Positions 37,946-50,929 are shown, counted from the first letter of the stretch. The stretch is 64,000 nt of DNA from Oopsacas minuta (GCA_024704765.1 JAKMXF010000314.1:1-64000); one strand, 5' to 3'. Notes: generated by a model not told the origin, from the sequence alone. A program made the numbers and translations.

Positions 37946-39745
37946 CACAGTGGCTTTAAATGGCTATCCGTAGGCTTTAGGGTCTTGGGTACATTTAAAG
38001 TACATAAAATGTATTATGTATCTATGGGTTATTGCATATAACTAGTAGATTGACAGCAAAATATTTTTGTATGGCTTCTATTTTTTGAGTTATGATGACG
38101 TAAGAAAAATTTGTGAAACATATAAACCAGCGTAAATCTATTTAGGTTGGAGATAGGGGTATACAATATATTATTTACTAATGGGTAATCACTATTTATA
38201 GTAGATTGACCAGATTGAGTATTTATATGGCTTCTATTATTCTTGTTATGATGACGTAAGCTAAATTATAAAAGTTGAATTCCTGAAATATCTGTGTTAT
38301 TTCAGGTATTTAGGTAAAGAGTTTACACTAAAATTATGTACCAAGGGGTAAAGTGTCTAGATTATCTATTTAATTTTCTTTTTGCTGTATATTATTACGG
38401 CAATAGCAATTTTATGCATGATGTGAAAAGATTGAAATTTTGGAATTTTAGGGTGACTTGGACATTTTGTGTGTTCTTAATACCTGACGGTTAATTATCT
38501 TGTAAATTTAAATAAAACTATTGTAGCCTTATTGCGATCCAAGTGTTTCGTCCTGGCATGGACTCCTCAGTTGCGTCGCCTTTTCCGCAATACACTTCAG
38601 ATGGATCAGAGTTACTTAACGTTTTCGCCACTGGGGAGATGCCGTTGCGGGTCGCGTTTCCATTATCTGGGCTCGCTATGATTGGGATTGCGTTGCCTGA
38701 ATAGCCTCGGACAGAGGTCCCCACAAGGTTCAATGTACCTTGCCTTTGACCGCTTTCGAAAACTATTTGTATGGAAGTTGAAGATAGAAAACAAGACGCT
38801 ACTCAAATATTAAAGAATTAAATAGTATGTCTTGATCGATACTCTGGTGAAGCAAATTTGTACATTTCAGCCTGCAGGTGTGTCCGATTCCTCCTCATTC
38901 CTTCCACTTAAGAACATTGCAAAAACCTATCACAACTGGACCGATAGATCATTACGTTTACTAAAAACATCATGTTCAGACTTCAATTCTTTGAATCTCC
39001 TCTGAATTGAGTAGAATTTGCCATCTGAAAGATCATATATCTGGATGAAGGAATCGACTGCCGTTCTGATTGATGGCTGAGAAAGAAGAAAATCAAATGC
39101 TTCCTGGTTATTCATTTAGAATTTAAAATATTTGCTAGAAATTTGGTAAATAAAAGTACTATAATATGAATTGCTGATATTCTGAAATTCTTAAAAATTA
39201 ACGGGTCGCTCTATTAAAAATACTTGGTGTTCATTTGCGGGAGGTTGCGGGAGGCTGGATTTAGTTCTAAATTACAGATAATATCATGACAAATCACCCT
39301 AAAACTTGATATTACCTGGCCACGACTGGCCACAGTGAGTTTGAGGGGTAATTGGACCAAGCTATAATGTTGTCCGGACACACTATATGACGTCAAAATT
39401 AGCTGAACCATGGAGAAAATATTCAAAGTGAAATACTTAGCTCTTATCATAATGAGAAGATTATATTCTGAACTAATAATAGGTGAAAACTTAGAGCTGT
39501 CATTCTAATGAGTATTTTTGGATAGAGAGAATTATATGCCTATGTGTAAACATAAAATAGAGATGAATGATGAATTCAATTATAGCTATCCACTAAGCAT
39601 GACATTTGATTACAAAGTAATAGGAATTTTGCAAATAAAATTATCATTCCCAGGTTTCAGACTATGGTGAATTTAATGGTAACATTTTCGAAAGCTTATG
39701 GGATGATGAAAAATTCACTCTAAGGCCTATGGTGAAGCCACTGTG
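37946..39745. mobile_element. 1800 bp insertion with CACAGTG ends and 5 bp target duplication (Transib/RAG-like, non-autonomous)
   Basis: CTCCA is directly repeated at 37941-37945 and 39746-39750. Inside, both ends read CACAGTGGCTT for 11 identical bases. A second shared block (CCGTAGGCTTTAGGGT left, CCATAGGCCTTAGAGT right) follows after 15 bases on the left and 6 on the right, counted from the heptamer. Deleting the insertion plus one CTCCA restores the host Tc1 transposase in frame across LWS|DES, which proves the boundaries. CACAGTG is the heptamer of V(D)J recombination signals, and a 5 bp duplication is the mark of Transib elements and RAG transposition. No RAG1-like catalytic core is visible, so this is a non-autonomous element at most. 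A partial copy is at 29627-30035. Confidence 0.85.
38930..39115 (-). CDS. 61-codon ORF inside the Transib-like insertion, unknown
   Basis: On the minus strand an ATG at 39115 opens MNNQEAFDFLLSQPSIR, then a TAVDSFIQIYDLSDGKFYSI stretch and a charged helix (RRFKELKSEHDVFSKRN). The family is unknown to me. A related copy at 33679-33809 keeps the PSIRTAVDSYIKIFDLSDG part with conservative changes (F to Y, Q to K, Y to F), which hints at past protein-level constraint, but that copy then hits a stop. It could be a remnant of a protein carried by the element. Confidence 0.35.
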   Translation of the reverse strand: MNNQEAFDFLLSQPSIRTAVDSFIQIYDLSDGKFYSIQRRFKELKSEHDVFSKRNDLSVQL

Positions 39746-40411
39746 CTCCATAGGACTCGTTTCCACTCATTCAAATTCCAATTTTCCCTTTCAATACAAA
39801 AATTTAGCCGATTTTCCCTCTGTTGTTCAGTCAATTTGGGAATTTTTGGTCTTTTATGGGCAGTCGCTCCAATCGTTTCCTTCAAATAGCGGTGAACAGT
39901 CGATTTAGAGAAACCATAACCCTTTCGCTTGAGTTTTATCGTGATCTTTGTAGTGGATTGACGAATTTTGCCAAGAGATTTGGATATAACTATCTTTGCC
40001 TCCCTTGTGATCGTTTTTGGGCGCCCAGCACCGACCATAAGTCCTAGATCTTGACCTCGTCTATATCGTGCTCACCAACGCTGTATTGTTCTGAGTGATT
40101 TTTCTAAGGTCTTAGCAGCATCTTTCTGCATCATCCCATCAATAATTATTCCGACTGCCCTGTTACGAAGGGTTTCGGGGGAATTTTTGGCATTCATGAT
40201 GAAATAATTTAACAAGTTGATGAAATACCCGATTGTGATAAATTCACTGCAGAATATATAAGGTTCCATATAAATTCTAATGATAATTCACACTAGTACT
40301 TGTATTTGAAAAACTATACAAATTGAAACCAAAGTGGAAATACGGTAAACGAATATCTACAAATATAGGATACGACAATAATTATGGGACACCCTATATA
40401 ATAAAGCTATG

Positions 40412-42202
<1,791 letters not shown>

Positions 42203-42739
42203 GTATTTGTGCACCTCTTTTTATAACCCTTGATACGCTACTGTAGAAAGGAATTGTAAATTATAATTGATTCTAGAGCAAGTAGTTACATTTAGTTTTT
42301 AACAAATTGTTATATGGTTTTATATAGTTCTAATTTTGTATTCTAAATTACTACCTCATAAAATTTTGATATTGATATAGCTTATTGAAAATAATCAATA
42401 AGTTTGGTGGGACTTCTACCCCACTATTGTGACATATTTTCATACAGTACTATCTCCTTTTCTTTCGATTACTAGGTGTCAATGTATTTATGCGATGCTA
42501 CATTTTAAGTTCATATTCTGATATTCAATCCTTTTGTAAGATACAATTGCCTTACGTTTGAATATCTATTGCTAGGGCATAACTTTCAATTTAGTACAAA
42601 CTCATCATTTGGTGCTTAGACGAATTTTGTATTGGTTAACCTGTTAACCGCTTTTATAGAACTAAGTTAACCATATGCTTAATCCCCTTAACCAACCCCA
42701 GCCCTGGTTATCATGTCATTAATTATTACAAGTATATGA

Positions 42740-42890
42740 GAAGTCGGTATGTACACTAACTGGGCCAAAATAGACCAAGTGGTCAGCAAAAGCTATATGA
42801 CCTGACCAATTGGTGACATATTGGAAAAATAGCAGGCAAAGTGGTCAGGTTGAAACTTGACTAACCGGACCTGTTGATCTGCCCTGGCTA
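42740..42890. repeat. Dispersed repeat related to 61740-61870
   Basis: Shared text with 61740-61870 includes GGTCAGGTTGAAA, CTTGACTAACCGGA/ACTGACTAACCGGA, and the ACxAxTTGxTGACATAxT block. It ends CTGCCCTGG, resembling the hAT-like ends (CAGGGC) of the second copy. Confidence 0.7.
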
Positions 42891-43277
42891 AACATTGGAT
42901 TTGCGAATTCGACTTTGGCAACAGTTCACAGATTGCTTTTTACGACGTTTGTTCTGCCTTGAAATCCGAAAAAGTATATCAAACTACATGAGTTTAGTGA
43001 CAAATTGAATATATCCCCCGTTTTAGCCTGCCCAAATTTGTATCGTTAATTCCTATATATATATATACATATATACACATATTTTAGAATCATTTCGTAT
43101 ATATAGTTTTCAAATGCACTAAGCTAAATTTGCGTTCTACAAATTATCAAAGAATGGCATATTTTTACCAACTTAATGCTTTATGGACACATATTTTGCC
43201 ATCTCCCTGGAAGGACAACGATAGCAACGAATTCAAATAGCGAATATTCCATAGTAATCCATTGAAAATGTTATATA

Positions 43278-44607
43278 CAGGGTGTTAAGAAATTGTTTCC
43301 TAATATAATCGAAACTTTCTAAGTAACAGATTTAAACAAACATTCTATTCATTTTCCAATGTACCCTCCCTTTAACTGAATACATTTACTAATACGATTG
43401 GGCATGCTAGCAATGAGTTTGTCTAAAGTTTCAGGAGTTATCTCTGTCCAAGCTTGAATCATCTGTTTCTGAAGCATTTTAGATTTGTTGGGCGTACATT
43501 GTTTCTAGCCTTGTTTGTAACATTCCCCAGAGATTTTCGATTGTGCTTAATTCAGGCGAATTGGGAAGCCAGATGCCCTTCTCCCAGAATTTGAATACAT
43601 TATCTTTGAGCCATTCTTGACATTTTTATGAGGTGTGGGCTGGTGCTCCATCTTGCTGGAAAATCGCCTTAGACATGTCGTACAACTTCTTTTCTCTAAT
43701 ACATTCCCTGTAACACTCTTCCGATGCATTACAGAGGTTAATGTCTTATTCAGAATCTCCTTTATGTAATATTCAGTTTTAACAGTTTGACCTGGGGGTA
43801 CGATATGGAGTTCTGATAAAGCTCGATAGGACATAACCCCCACACTTGTAATTTTCCTGGAAATTTTACACTCTCAAAATGCGGGACTTTATCCATGTAA
43901 TCTGACCAAATTCGAACATTCGGGCAGTTAGAGGGATGAGATAATTTGAAGGGTGATTCATCTGAAGAATAATACTTGCTGCCAATCATTAACTGACCAA
44001 TTTCTCCTCTCCTGGCAAAATTTCAATCGAGCGATTCTATGATTTTCGGCCAATCGTGGTTGGACCTCAGGTTTATAAGGTTTGAGTCTGAGATTTTTCC
44101 GTAGATAGCTATGAACGGTAGCATGTGTATCCAGAAACCATTAGATTTCAAGATATGGGATAATTTCTGTGTGGATCATTGTATTTTTCCAACGTTTTTC
44201 TTCAAGACAATTTTTGAGATTGTTCCTATCACCGTTTTCCTCCATCGGCCACTTCTGTTTGTAAGAGAATCCCCCTTCTTAAAACGTGACCACCATTCAC
44301 GAACGGTTCGACACTGACTCCAATGTTCTTCGACACCTGTCATTCCACCCTTTAACATGCCCATTGCCTGATAACGCAAAGCGATACTGGCTTCCTTGAC
44401 CATCTATTTTAACAATTTATGTTAGAAAAAAATACAAAACTCGCCAATCAAAAGAGTAAACACAACATTCCAACAATATATTTATGTACTGTCCACACAT
44501 ACTGTTACATTGTATTTTCTCAAGCAAATAGTATAAAGTGCATTAGAATATAGGATATGGTTATATTGTATGTTCACAATAGAGGAAAACAATTACTTAA
44601 CACCCTA
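43278..44607 (-). mobile_element. Tc1-like element (DD37E type), 1330 bp, inactivated
   Basis: The inverted ends CAGGGTGTTAAGAAATTG (43278) and, reversed, TAGGGTGTTAAGTAATTG (ending 44607) are flanked by TA at 43276-43277 and 44608-44609. They match the ends of the element at 10351. The minus-strand transposase starts at 44403 (MVKEASIALRYQAMGMLKGG). Catalytic motifs are SSDESPFKL, FQQDGAPAHTS (followed by a stop) and NSPELSTIENL, giving 37 residues between the second Asp and the Glu. Frameshifts near 44150, 43850 and 43690 and at least one stop disable it. Confidence 0.92.
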
Positions 44608-45173
44608 TACATGTGTCTGATAATTCAATAACTACTAATCTGGTATATACAGCGGTTTCCCAGGATTGGCATACCCATGACTAGCCAGTGGTCCGGACTT
44701 TCAACTCAGGGCAATTCTGGGAAAGACATTTTCTATTATTGGCAGCTGTGGTCCAGTTGTCTGGCATACTCGCCCAAGAGGCTCCCCAGGATTTTCAGAT
44801 TCGGAGCAAATGCACCGTCTGTCCCATACGACTGCCACTGGTTACAAATGTGGTTATTACAGTAAAACCTTCAAATTGAACACTTCCAAGAAGTTAAGAT
44901 CTCAAAAAGATGTACTCCTCTCTCGATCCTATAATGTTCTCTTTTTCTAAACCCATAGTCATTAAAAGTACACACCTCTCATATGTGATTATTTTATTGC
45001 TCCCCAGGGTGTTCACCTTTAAAGATATTACTGTACCTCAATTTGCCCTGATGCATTTTGGCCTAGAAGAGTGTAGATGCTTAAATAAAACCCAAAAACA
45101 ACATCATAAGATTAATACATTATTCATTTCCAATTTTAGAGTATTTTAATATAATTGGTGAATTAAGATCGTG

Positions 45174-45232
45174 TTCCCTCGAAATTGTCAACAATTATCA
45201 TTCTCAGATAATTGTTGATAATTTCGAAGGAA
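45174..45232. repeat. 26 bp imperfect hairpin with 7-base loop
   Basis: 45174-45199 pairs with 45207-45232 at 24 of 26 positions, and the loop is ATTCTCA. The size resembles a miRNA precursor stem, but two long AT-rich arms in a transposon-laden intron may equally be a fold-back repeat. There is no evidence of transcription beyond the host intron. Confidence 0.8.
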
Positions 45233-46342
45233 TACTTTGGAAGTATAGTTAGGCTAAAGATTATTCGATCCTTTGATAACTAGACATTTTACACCTTCAT
45301 CGCAATGTCTGATGAGTATATCCAGACGTTGAGAATAAAAGTTCCTTTAATAGTTCTTTTGAAATTCATTTTCAATCACCATAACGAACCGAATTGAAAC
45401 AACCTCAAAGTGAATTTAGTTGAATTGTCCGAAATAATATTCTGTAGAGTCATTTTAGCCCTATTATACAACTTGCCACATTATGAAGACACAGTAAATC
45501 TATCATCTACGACATAAATTTTATATCCGAAATTCTGTGATTATATGTGAAACTCACTTTTATATTTGAGTTTTACTTCCGGATTTCAGGTTCTGAAAAG
45601 AAAAACATCTGCCATGCTATAACCATTTGACCAAAGGATTGGAAACATAGTACATTTCAAAGCAATGATTAACGCCTGAATAAGTTTATGAAGTTCTGAG
45701 ATGTTGGCAAAGCTCTCTATTTCCAGGAAGTCGTTGAAAGTTGAATGCCATCAAGTTTGAACCGAATTAAGAATTGCTCAAGTTAATGAGTACTAATTAT
45801 GCTATGTAAAGTGGTTAAAAGATCAGTGTATGAAATTCCTCGCCAACAGCCATATTTAAATTTTGGTCCAGAAGTTTGAATAATGGGAATAATTGCTTGA
45901 ATTTTGATAAACTAATCGCTTAAGTATAATTTCCATGCTGAAGTACATAACTCATAACACTAAGGAAATAGCATTTAACACGTTACATGTAGTATGAATT
46001 TCCATGAGCCATAGTATAATGGTTCCAGAACACTTCAAAGTATTAGCAAATATTGATATAGAATTTCCGAAAATTTTGTTTGGAAAGGAACATAGTCAAA
46101 AGCCCATATAGGAATGTACTTTGTCAATCACTATACTATTCTACGTCCTGTGCTGGCTTATACCTGTGCTTTAGTTATAGATTCATGATTGTGAAATGTA
46201 TCTGTTTGTACAGAGACCTCTATGTGTCATTTATGAAATTGACTTTGACATTGCATTCCTTGGATAAATTTATCCCCAACGTACTAAAAGTATTCCATTT
46301 TTCCTTTACCATTTTTTATATTCATCTTTTTTGATATTCTAG

Positions 46343-47236
46343 TTGTGCTCCAACCGTGGAAGTTGTTTATGTGGACAGTGTAATTGTGAGATTCAGCAAA
46401 ATCCTGATGATAGAGTATACGGGCAGTATTGTGAGTGTGACAATTTCAATTGTCCCCGAGGATCAGACAATGCAGTATGTGGCGGTAGTTCTCAAGGAAG
46501 ATGCGAGTGTGGGCAATGTGTCTGCCTTCGTCACCCTAACGGTGAATTATGGACACGTGGCACAACTGGTGTTTGTGATTGTACTCCCGATCAAGAACCT
46601 TGTAGAGCTGCTAATGGTAAAGTCTGCGCTGGTAATGGTAATTGTGTGTGTGGGAGATGTAATTGTCCTTCTGAATATACTACAGCCTCTAATTGTCTCT
46701 CGTGTAATGATCCAATGACCTGTAATGCTTTATGTATGAATTATTATGATTGCATTAGATGTTATCGTAGAGAAAATGCAGATTGCAGATGTGGTAATGA
46801 CACTGAAATTCCGGTTGTATTTGTAAACGGGACTATCTCAGGAAATTATGAAATTGATGGAATTAGAGGTACTCCTTGTCTTGTAAATATTGATGGTTGT
46901 TCTACTTCATTTTCTGTTGCAGTTGATAGTTTGGGTGAAATTCGCCCAATTCATATACAATCAGAACCTATTTGTAACTCTCCATTTGCTTTATGGTATG
47001 TACCACCGTTGGCTGTATTATTTGCTCTAATCGTTGCCCTAGTGATTATTCTTATCCTAGTGAAATTGGTTCTTGTGTGCCTCGATATTCGTGAATATCG
47101 AAATTTCACTAAAAACCTACACCTTGACACTCAAAATATGAATGAAAATCCATTGTATCGTAAAGATATTGCTGAAGTCGGAAATCCAATATATAATCAA
47201 GTCAAACAACCTACAAACATTAAACCACTATTTTGA
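46343..47236 (+). CDS. Integrin beta chain, last exon: I-EGF modules, stalk, transmembrane helix and cytoplasmic tail
   Basis: Following the acceptor GATATTCTAG, this 297-codon exon (phase 0) completes the second I-EGF (LCSNRGSCLCGQCNCE). It adds two more Cys-rich modules (CECDNFNCPRGSDNAVCGG, GRCECGQCVC; CAGNGNCVCGRCNC), a Cys-rich membrane-proximal region (CNALCMNYYDCIRCYRREN to about residue 214), a ~25-residue transmembrane helix starting at WYVPPLAVLFALIVALVII (about residues 217-246), and a 47-residue tail. The tail has the membrane-proximal CLDIREYRNF (family HDRxEF type) and two NPxY motifs, NPLY and NPIY, which in this family bind talin and kindlin. The Trp that often precedes the first NPxY is not present. 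ATTAAA at 47387-47392 could be the polyadenylation signal. Confidence 0.95.
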   Translation: MCSNRGSCLCGQCNCEIQQNPDDRVYGQYCECDNFNCPRGSDNAVCGGSSQGRCECGQCVCLRHPNGELWTRGTTGVCDCTPDQEPCRAANGKVCAGNGNCVCGRCNCPSEYTTASNCLSCNDPMTCNALCMNYYDCIRCYRRENADCRCGNDTEIPVVFVNGTISGNYEIDGIRGTPCLVNIDGCSTSFSVAVDSLGEIRPIHIQSEPICNSPFALWYVPPLAVLFALIVALVIILILVKLVLVCLDIREYRNFTKNLHLDTQNMNENPLYRKDIAEVGNPIYNQVKQPTNIKPLF

Positions 47237-47829
47237 TACCTTGTATTCTTTTGATCTGAAGTATGTATTGGTAAATTGTTAATTATACCATGTTTCAATG
47301 TAATTCTTATTGTATATGTACATCTTTCTTTATTTCAGGTGTGACTTATATTCATTATAGTTATTGTATGTAATTGATCGTCATTGATTAAACTTTCTGC
47401 GAACGTTTTTTGAAGTAATTTGATGTTTTCCTTTCTTAATTCCGCTGGGCCAGCATACAGCCCTATTCAAAATTTTTAGACAGTACTTGATAATCGGAGT
47501 CAAAATTTTGCAAATCTAGACAAGTCCTTGTAATTTCCCCAAAATTATCTGTAATTGTTGTATTGACAATATTACACTTCCATTTAACTATTAGTACCAA
47601 AACCAATTACTTCCGAATCAATTCGTTAGATTAAATCAATCCCTAATTGCTAATTACATACTTGTATATCTAGGAGTACGAATAAGTTTTATGACAAATG
47701 GCTATAAGTCACCAATAATGCCTTAATTTGCAATTCAACGTTAGATTGACATAGTTTATAATAGGAAATTCAATCCCGAAATTGACTCTAAGGGAATTAT
47801 CGTTTTATTAGCTTAAGATCCGGGAATTA
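47237..47829. other. Integrin beta 3' UTR and intergenic spacer
   Basis: The stop codon is TGA at 47234-47236. ATTAAA at 47387-47392 is the likely polyadenylation signal. A TTTATTTCAG at 47330-47339 resembles an acceptor site, but I see no matching coding sequence after it. No gene lies between here and the mariner element. Confidence 0.5.
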
Positions 47830-49151
47830 ATAGGACGTTCAATAAGTCTTTCAGGAGATATCATGGTACATGGTACAAACACTATACACACAAATTCACT
47901 ACAATATTTATTCAAAGTAATCCCCTCCTGCAGATACACAAAGTTTTAAGCTTTCCACCCACTTATAAAACACATTTCTGCACTCTTCTTGAGGATGGAT
48001 TTGAAGTACTGGTACAAGCCCGTTCCGAGTGCTTGTAATGTGTTAAAATTTTGCCTTAAAGGTAGATTTTAAGCAGCGGTAATGGCCAAATATCACAAGG
48101 AGCTAGTCTGGTGAGTATGGTGGATGGCAAAGTAATTCTAGCCCTTCTACATCCAAGAAATTTTTGGTTAGTTTAGCTGTTTGGAAACTGGCGTTATCGA
48201 TTACTATCTTCATTCCTCGAGTTCCGGTTTTGGGTGGTACTTTTCAATATTTTTGTCAAGTTTGGAAGCACTTGCTCTGTGAAGAAAGTAGCAATAACAG
48301 ACTTGCCACTCTCACAGGGTAATTGCACGACAATTCCATGACTACTGAAGAAGATGGTGTACAATATCTTAGGTTTTCGGAATTCGGGTCTAGGAAATTT
48401 TGCCGGTTGTTCATGACCCCTCACCCATGATCGCTTCTTATACTTGCTATATGGTATTGAATAGTATACCCACGTCTCGCCACCAGTAATAATCTCTGTT
48501 AGGCGTCTAGAATCGCAGTTCTCATAAGTTTCCAAGAGTTTCTTGGTGATATTCAGTCGTGCCGACCTTTGATTCTCACTGAGCTTATGCGGGACCCATT
48601 TCCCACAAATCGATCGGTAGCCAAGCTCAGTCGTCAGAATTGTATGAATAGCTCCCGATGAAATCTCCAAACTTTGCTCTAACTGATTGACAGTAATGCA
48701 CTTGTCTTCCAAGACCGTACTTTCAATGAGTGCGATATTCTCTGATGTGGTGGCTGTTACCGGTTTTCCAGATCAAGGAAATCTGTGACATCAGCATCAC
48801 CAGATCTCAAACGGGCAGTCCATCGATCTACCCTAATCTGGAGGGGGAATCCACACGCAATATCTCCTATAGCTCGCTGAAGATTTGTACGGGCTGGATC
48901 TTGAGTTTTGCGGGACTCAATGTAATCTCGCCATTTGATGTTGAAATTATCATCCTTTAACATCATAAATTGAACAGCAAGTATGAATTGACTACAAGTA
49001 ATTATCTCAAAAATCATAATTTGTATTGAATAAGCTTGAACTTCAGTATATAGAGTTTAACTATAAGGGCTTATATTATATGAAAGTTAGATAGATTACA
49101 CGACTAATTCCTGAGATATACATGACCCGCAAGACTTATTGAACGCCCAGA
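47830..49151 (-). mobile_element. mariner element (DD34D type), 1322 bp, inactivated
   Basis: Inverted ends GGACGTTCAATAAGTCTT (left, from 47833) and, reversed, GGGCGTTCAATAAGTCTT (right) are flanked by TA at 47828-47829 and 49152-49153. The minus-strand transposase has an N-terminal HTH part (48757-49017, ending RWTARLRSGDADVTDF) and a main part at 48194-48712: VNQLEQSLEISSGAIHTIL, then GGETWVYYSIPYSKYKKRSW where the family has GDETW, so the first catalytic Asp is Gly. FFSSHGIVVQLPCESGKSV and FFTEQVLPNLTK follow. The second Asp (IDNASFQTAK) and HPPYSPD lie in a shifted frame near 48100-48230. The sequence resembles the rosa-like branch of mariners. Confidence 0.85.
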
Positions 49152-49384
49152 TATCGCTCTTTTGATCTAAACATCTTAAAATAAATTACAGCGATAAAGG
49201 AAATAGCATTGTGGGAACTTATTAAATGTTCTATCTAGTTCAAACTCTAAAGAAATATGCCAAGGTTGAAACAGATGGAACCGAATATATCAGTATTCAT
49301 GAATTCCAACTAACCAAATACTGAACATTTTAGGTTTGGGTTAGCCGGATAACGAATACTGAACTATACGAGTCAGTATATTAT

Positions 49385-50150
49385 GATCGGCTCTTTTGTT
49401 GAACTTTGATCAAATGATAAAAAGGAAAAATTTTGATAAAATTCTACTAAACTGTCTTCAGTCGAACTTTAATCGAAGAATTGTTGAATCTTGATCGAAA
49501 ATTAGAAAGTGATGGAAAAGGAGAAGTTTGATAGAAAATGGAGAAAATGATACAAAAAAATCCAAACATCCGCCATTTTACAAACTTTTCTAAAACCAAT
49601 CCTACAAAACTCCATCCAGTCATAAAATTAGCATAAATTCCACACTCCCTTCCCTTAGTAGCTAATAGCAAACACAAATACAAACTCCCAGGGCCATAAG
49701 GTAGTGAACTAAATCCCTAATCCCCTCCCAATGTTATCGGTTTCAAATTAATAAAATACACAGTGCTAGCACGTCCTAGATTGAAATCAATCGAGTCCGG
49801 TACATTGTGGCATTACATGGAGGGTCACGGAATGCCTCCCGTGAAAAGAACAAAAATACATAAAACCCTGGGCTGCACTACAAGTCTGTCGGCTTGACAT
49901 TTTTATCGATGGCTCAAGGAAATCAGGATGGGAAATATGAATATTGCGGTGTCATGGATAACAACAAATTACGATCAAAGTTCTCGTTTTCGATCATTTT
50001 CGATCCAAGTTCGACTGAAGACAATTTAGTGGGACCTTGATCAACATTTGCCTTTTTCATAATTCGGTAAAAGTTTGGCATAAGAAAATTGATGTAAGTT
50101 TTACAAAAAATTCGATCAAAATATACAGATGCCACTCTTCGGTTGCAAGC
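49385..50150. repeat. Inverted-repeat (fold-back) element
   Basis: 49444-49480 (ACTAAACTGTCTTCAGTCGA...) pairs with the reverse complement of 50000-50032 (ACTAAATTGTCTTCAGTCGA...). Weaker inverted similarity continues on both sides through GATCAAA/GATCGAAA-rich sequence. The intervening ~500 bp has no gene. Ends and target duplication were not found. Confidence 0.6.
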
Positions 50151-50929
50151 CAACCTTGATATATACTATACTACTTAACATTAAGCAGTTGTACATCGGA
50201 AAATAGTAGGTTGGAATTGTTTCTGCCCTTTGTGGGCAGGACTAATTATAATTATTTCACTGGTAAATATAGTGGTGCATGACAACGGTTTTAGACAGAT
50301 CTAGGCCTGTTTGAAATGATGTCCTGGTTCCAAATATCTATTTGAGATAATATTATTATCTTCAACGCTTGGATTTTTCCCAAGTTATTGGGGATTCTCT
50401 CACTTGTAGGGAAAATTCCCAAGATTTTGGATTTTTTTCTGAAAATTAGATTTCTGTGTACATAGTCGTTGTTGAAAGGTCTGTTTTGATAAGTAAATTT
50501 TCAGAAATGATCAGGATCAGTAGGAATGGATTTTCTCCGTCATTTCAGTGGATCTTGATTCAATTACATCAAAAATGGTCCAAAATACAGAAATTTTGGG
50601 ATTAATTCGATGCACTAGGTTCATTTCCATAGGTTTTTGATTAATTTTGTGTGTTGTTTGTTGTGAGTCAGTATTATTGTATAGCTTTTCTATTCGCTAC
50701 CGTTGCCAACATCTTGAGTAAGTATAAGTACTCACAAAGTTGTACTTGAACCGAACCCTGTGTCGTATTGACTAACTTAAGCCATAAGTGATGCCAATTT
50801 CGGTCGTAATAATCCAGCAGATGTTTGAATGTATTTGTTTGATTCATCATCTCTGACGCTTCCTGAATCCGAATCAGCTGGGTGCCAGATTGAGAGCCTT
50901 AGGGTTTTGTTTTCTGAACCACTTATTAT

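Larger units (their letters stand above)
37250..40396 (-). mobile_element. Tc1-like element (DD37E type) split by a 1800 bp insertion
   Basis: The ends CAGGGCGTCCCATAATTATT (37250) and, reversed, TAGGGTGTCCCATAATTATT (ending 40396) are flanked by TA at 37248-37249 and 40397-40398. Removing the inner insertion and one 5 bp duplication leaves 1342 bp, the same length as the element at 8650. The minus-strand transposase starts near 40196 (MNAKNSPETLRNRAVGI), has an HTH (MMQKDAAKTLEKSLRTIQRW) and the block KSLGKIRQSTTKI, and reaches EWKRVLWS at 39750, where the insertion interrupts it. It resumes at 37945 with DESPYEL and continues through MMVWAIMSYRGLSELHFVPP, IFMQDGAPVHTAS and GEWPGNSPD-NPIENLW, where a stop replaces Leu. 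Confidence 0.93.

Noticed and set aside
37946-39745. RSS nonamer at 12 or 23 bp from the CACAGTG heptamer
   Set aside because: No A-rich nonamer is present at either spacing on either end; only the heptamer and the 5 bp duplication support the RAG/Transib link.
37946-39745. Reading the insertion as a hAT element starting CAGTGG
   Set aside because: With those boundaries the flanking 8-mers do not match, whereas the 5 bp CTCCA duplication fits exactly and restores the host frame.
43278-44607. Loss of a catalytic Asp in NSPEL
   Set aside because: In Tc1-like enzymes the third catalytic residue is the Glu of NPxENLW, which is kept here, so the Asp-to-Glu change in NSPDL is not decisive.
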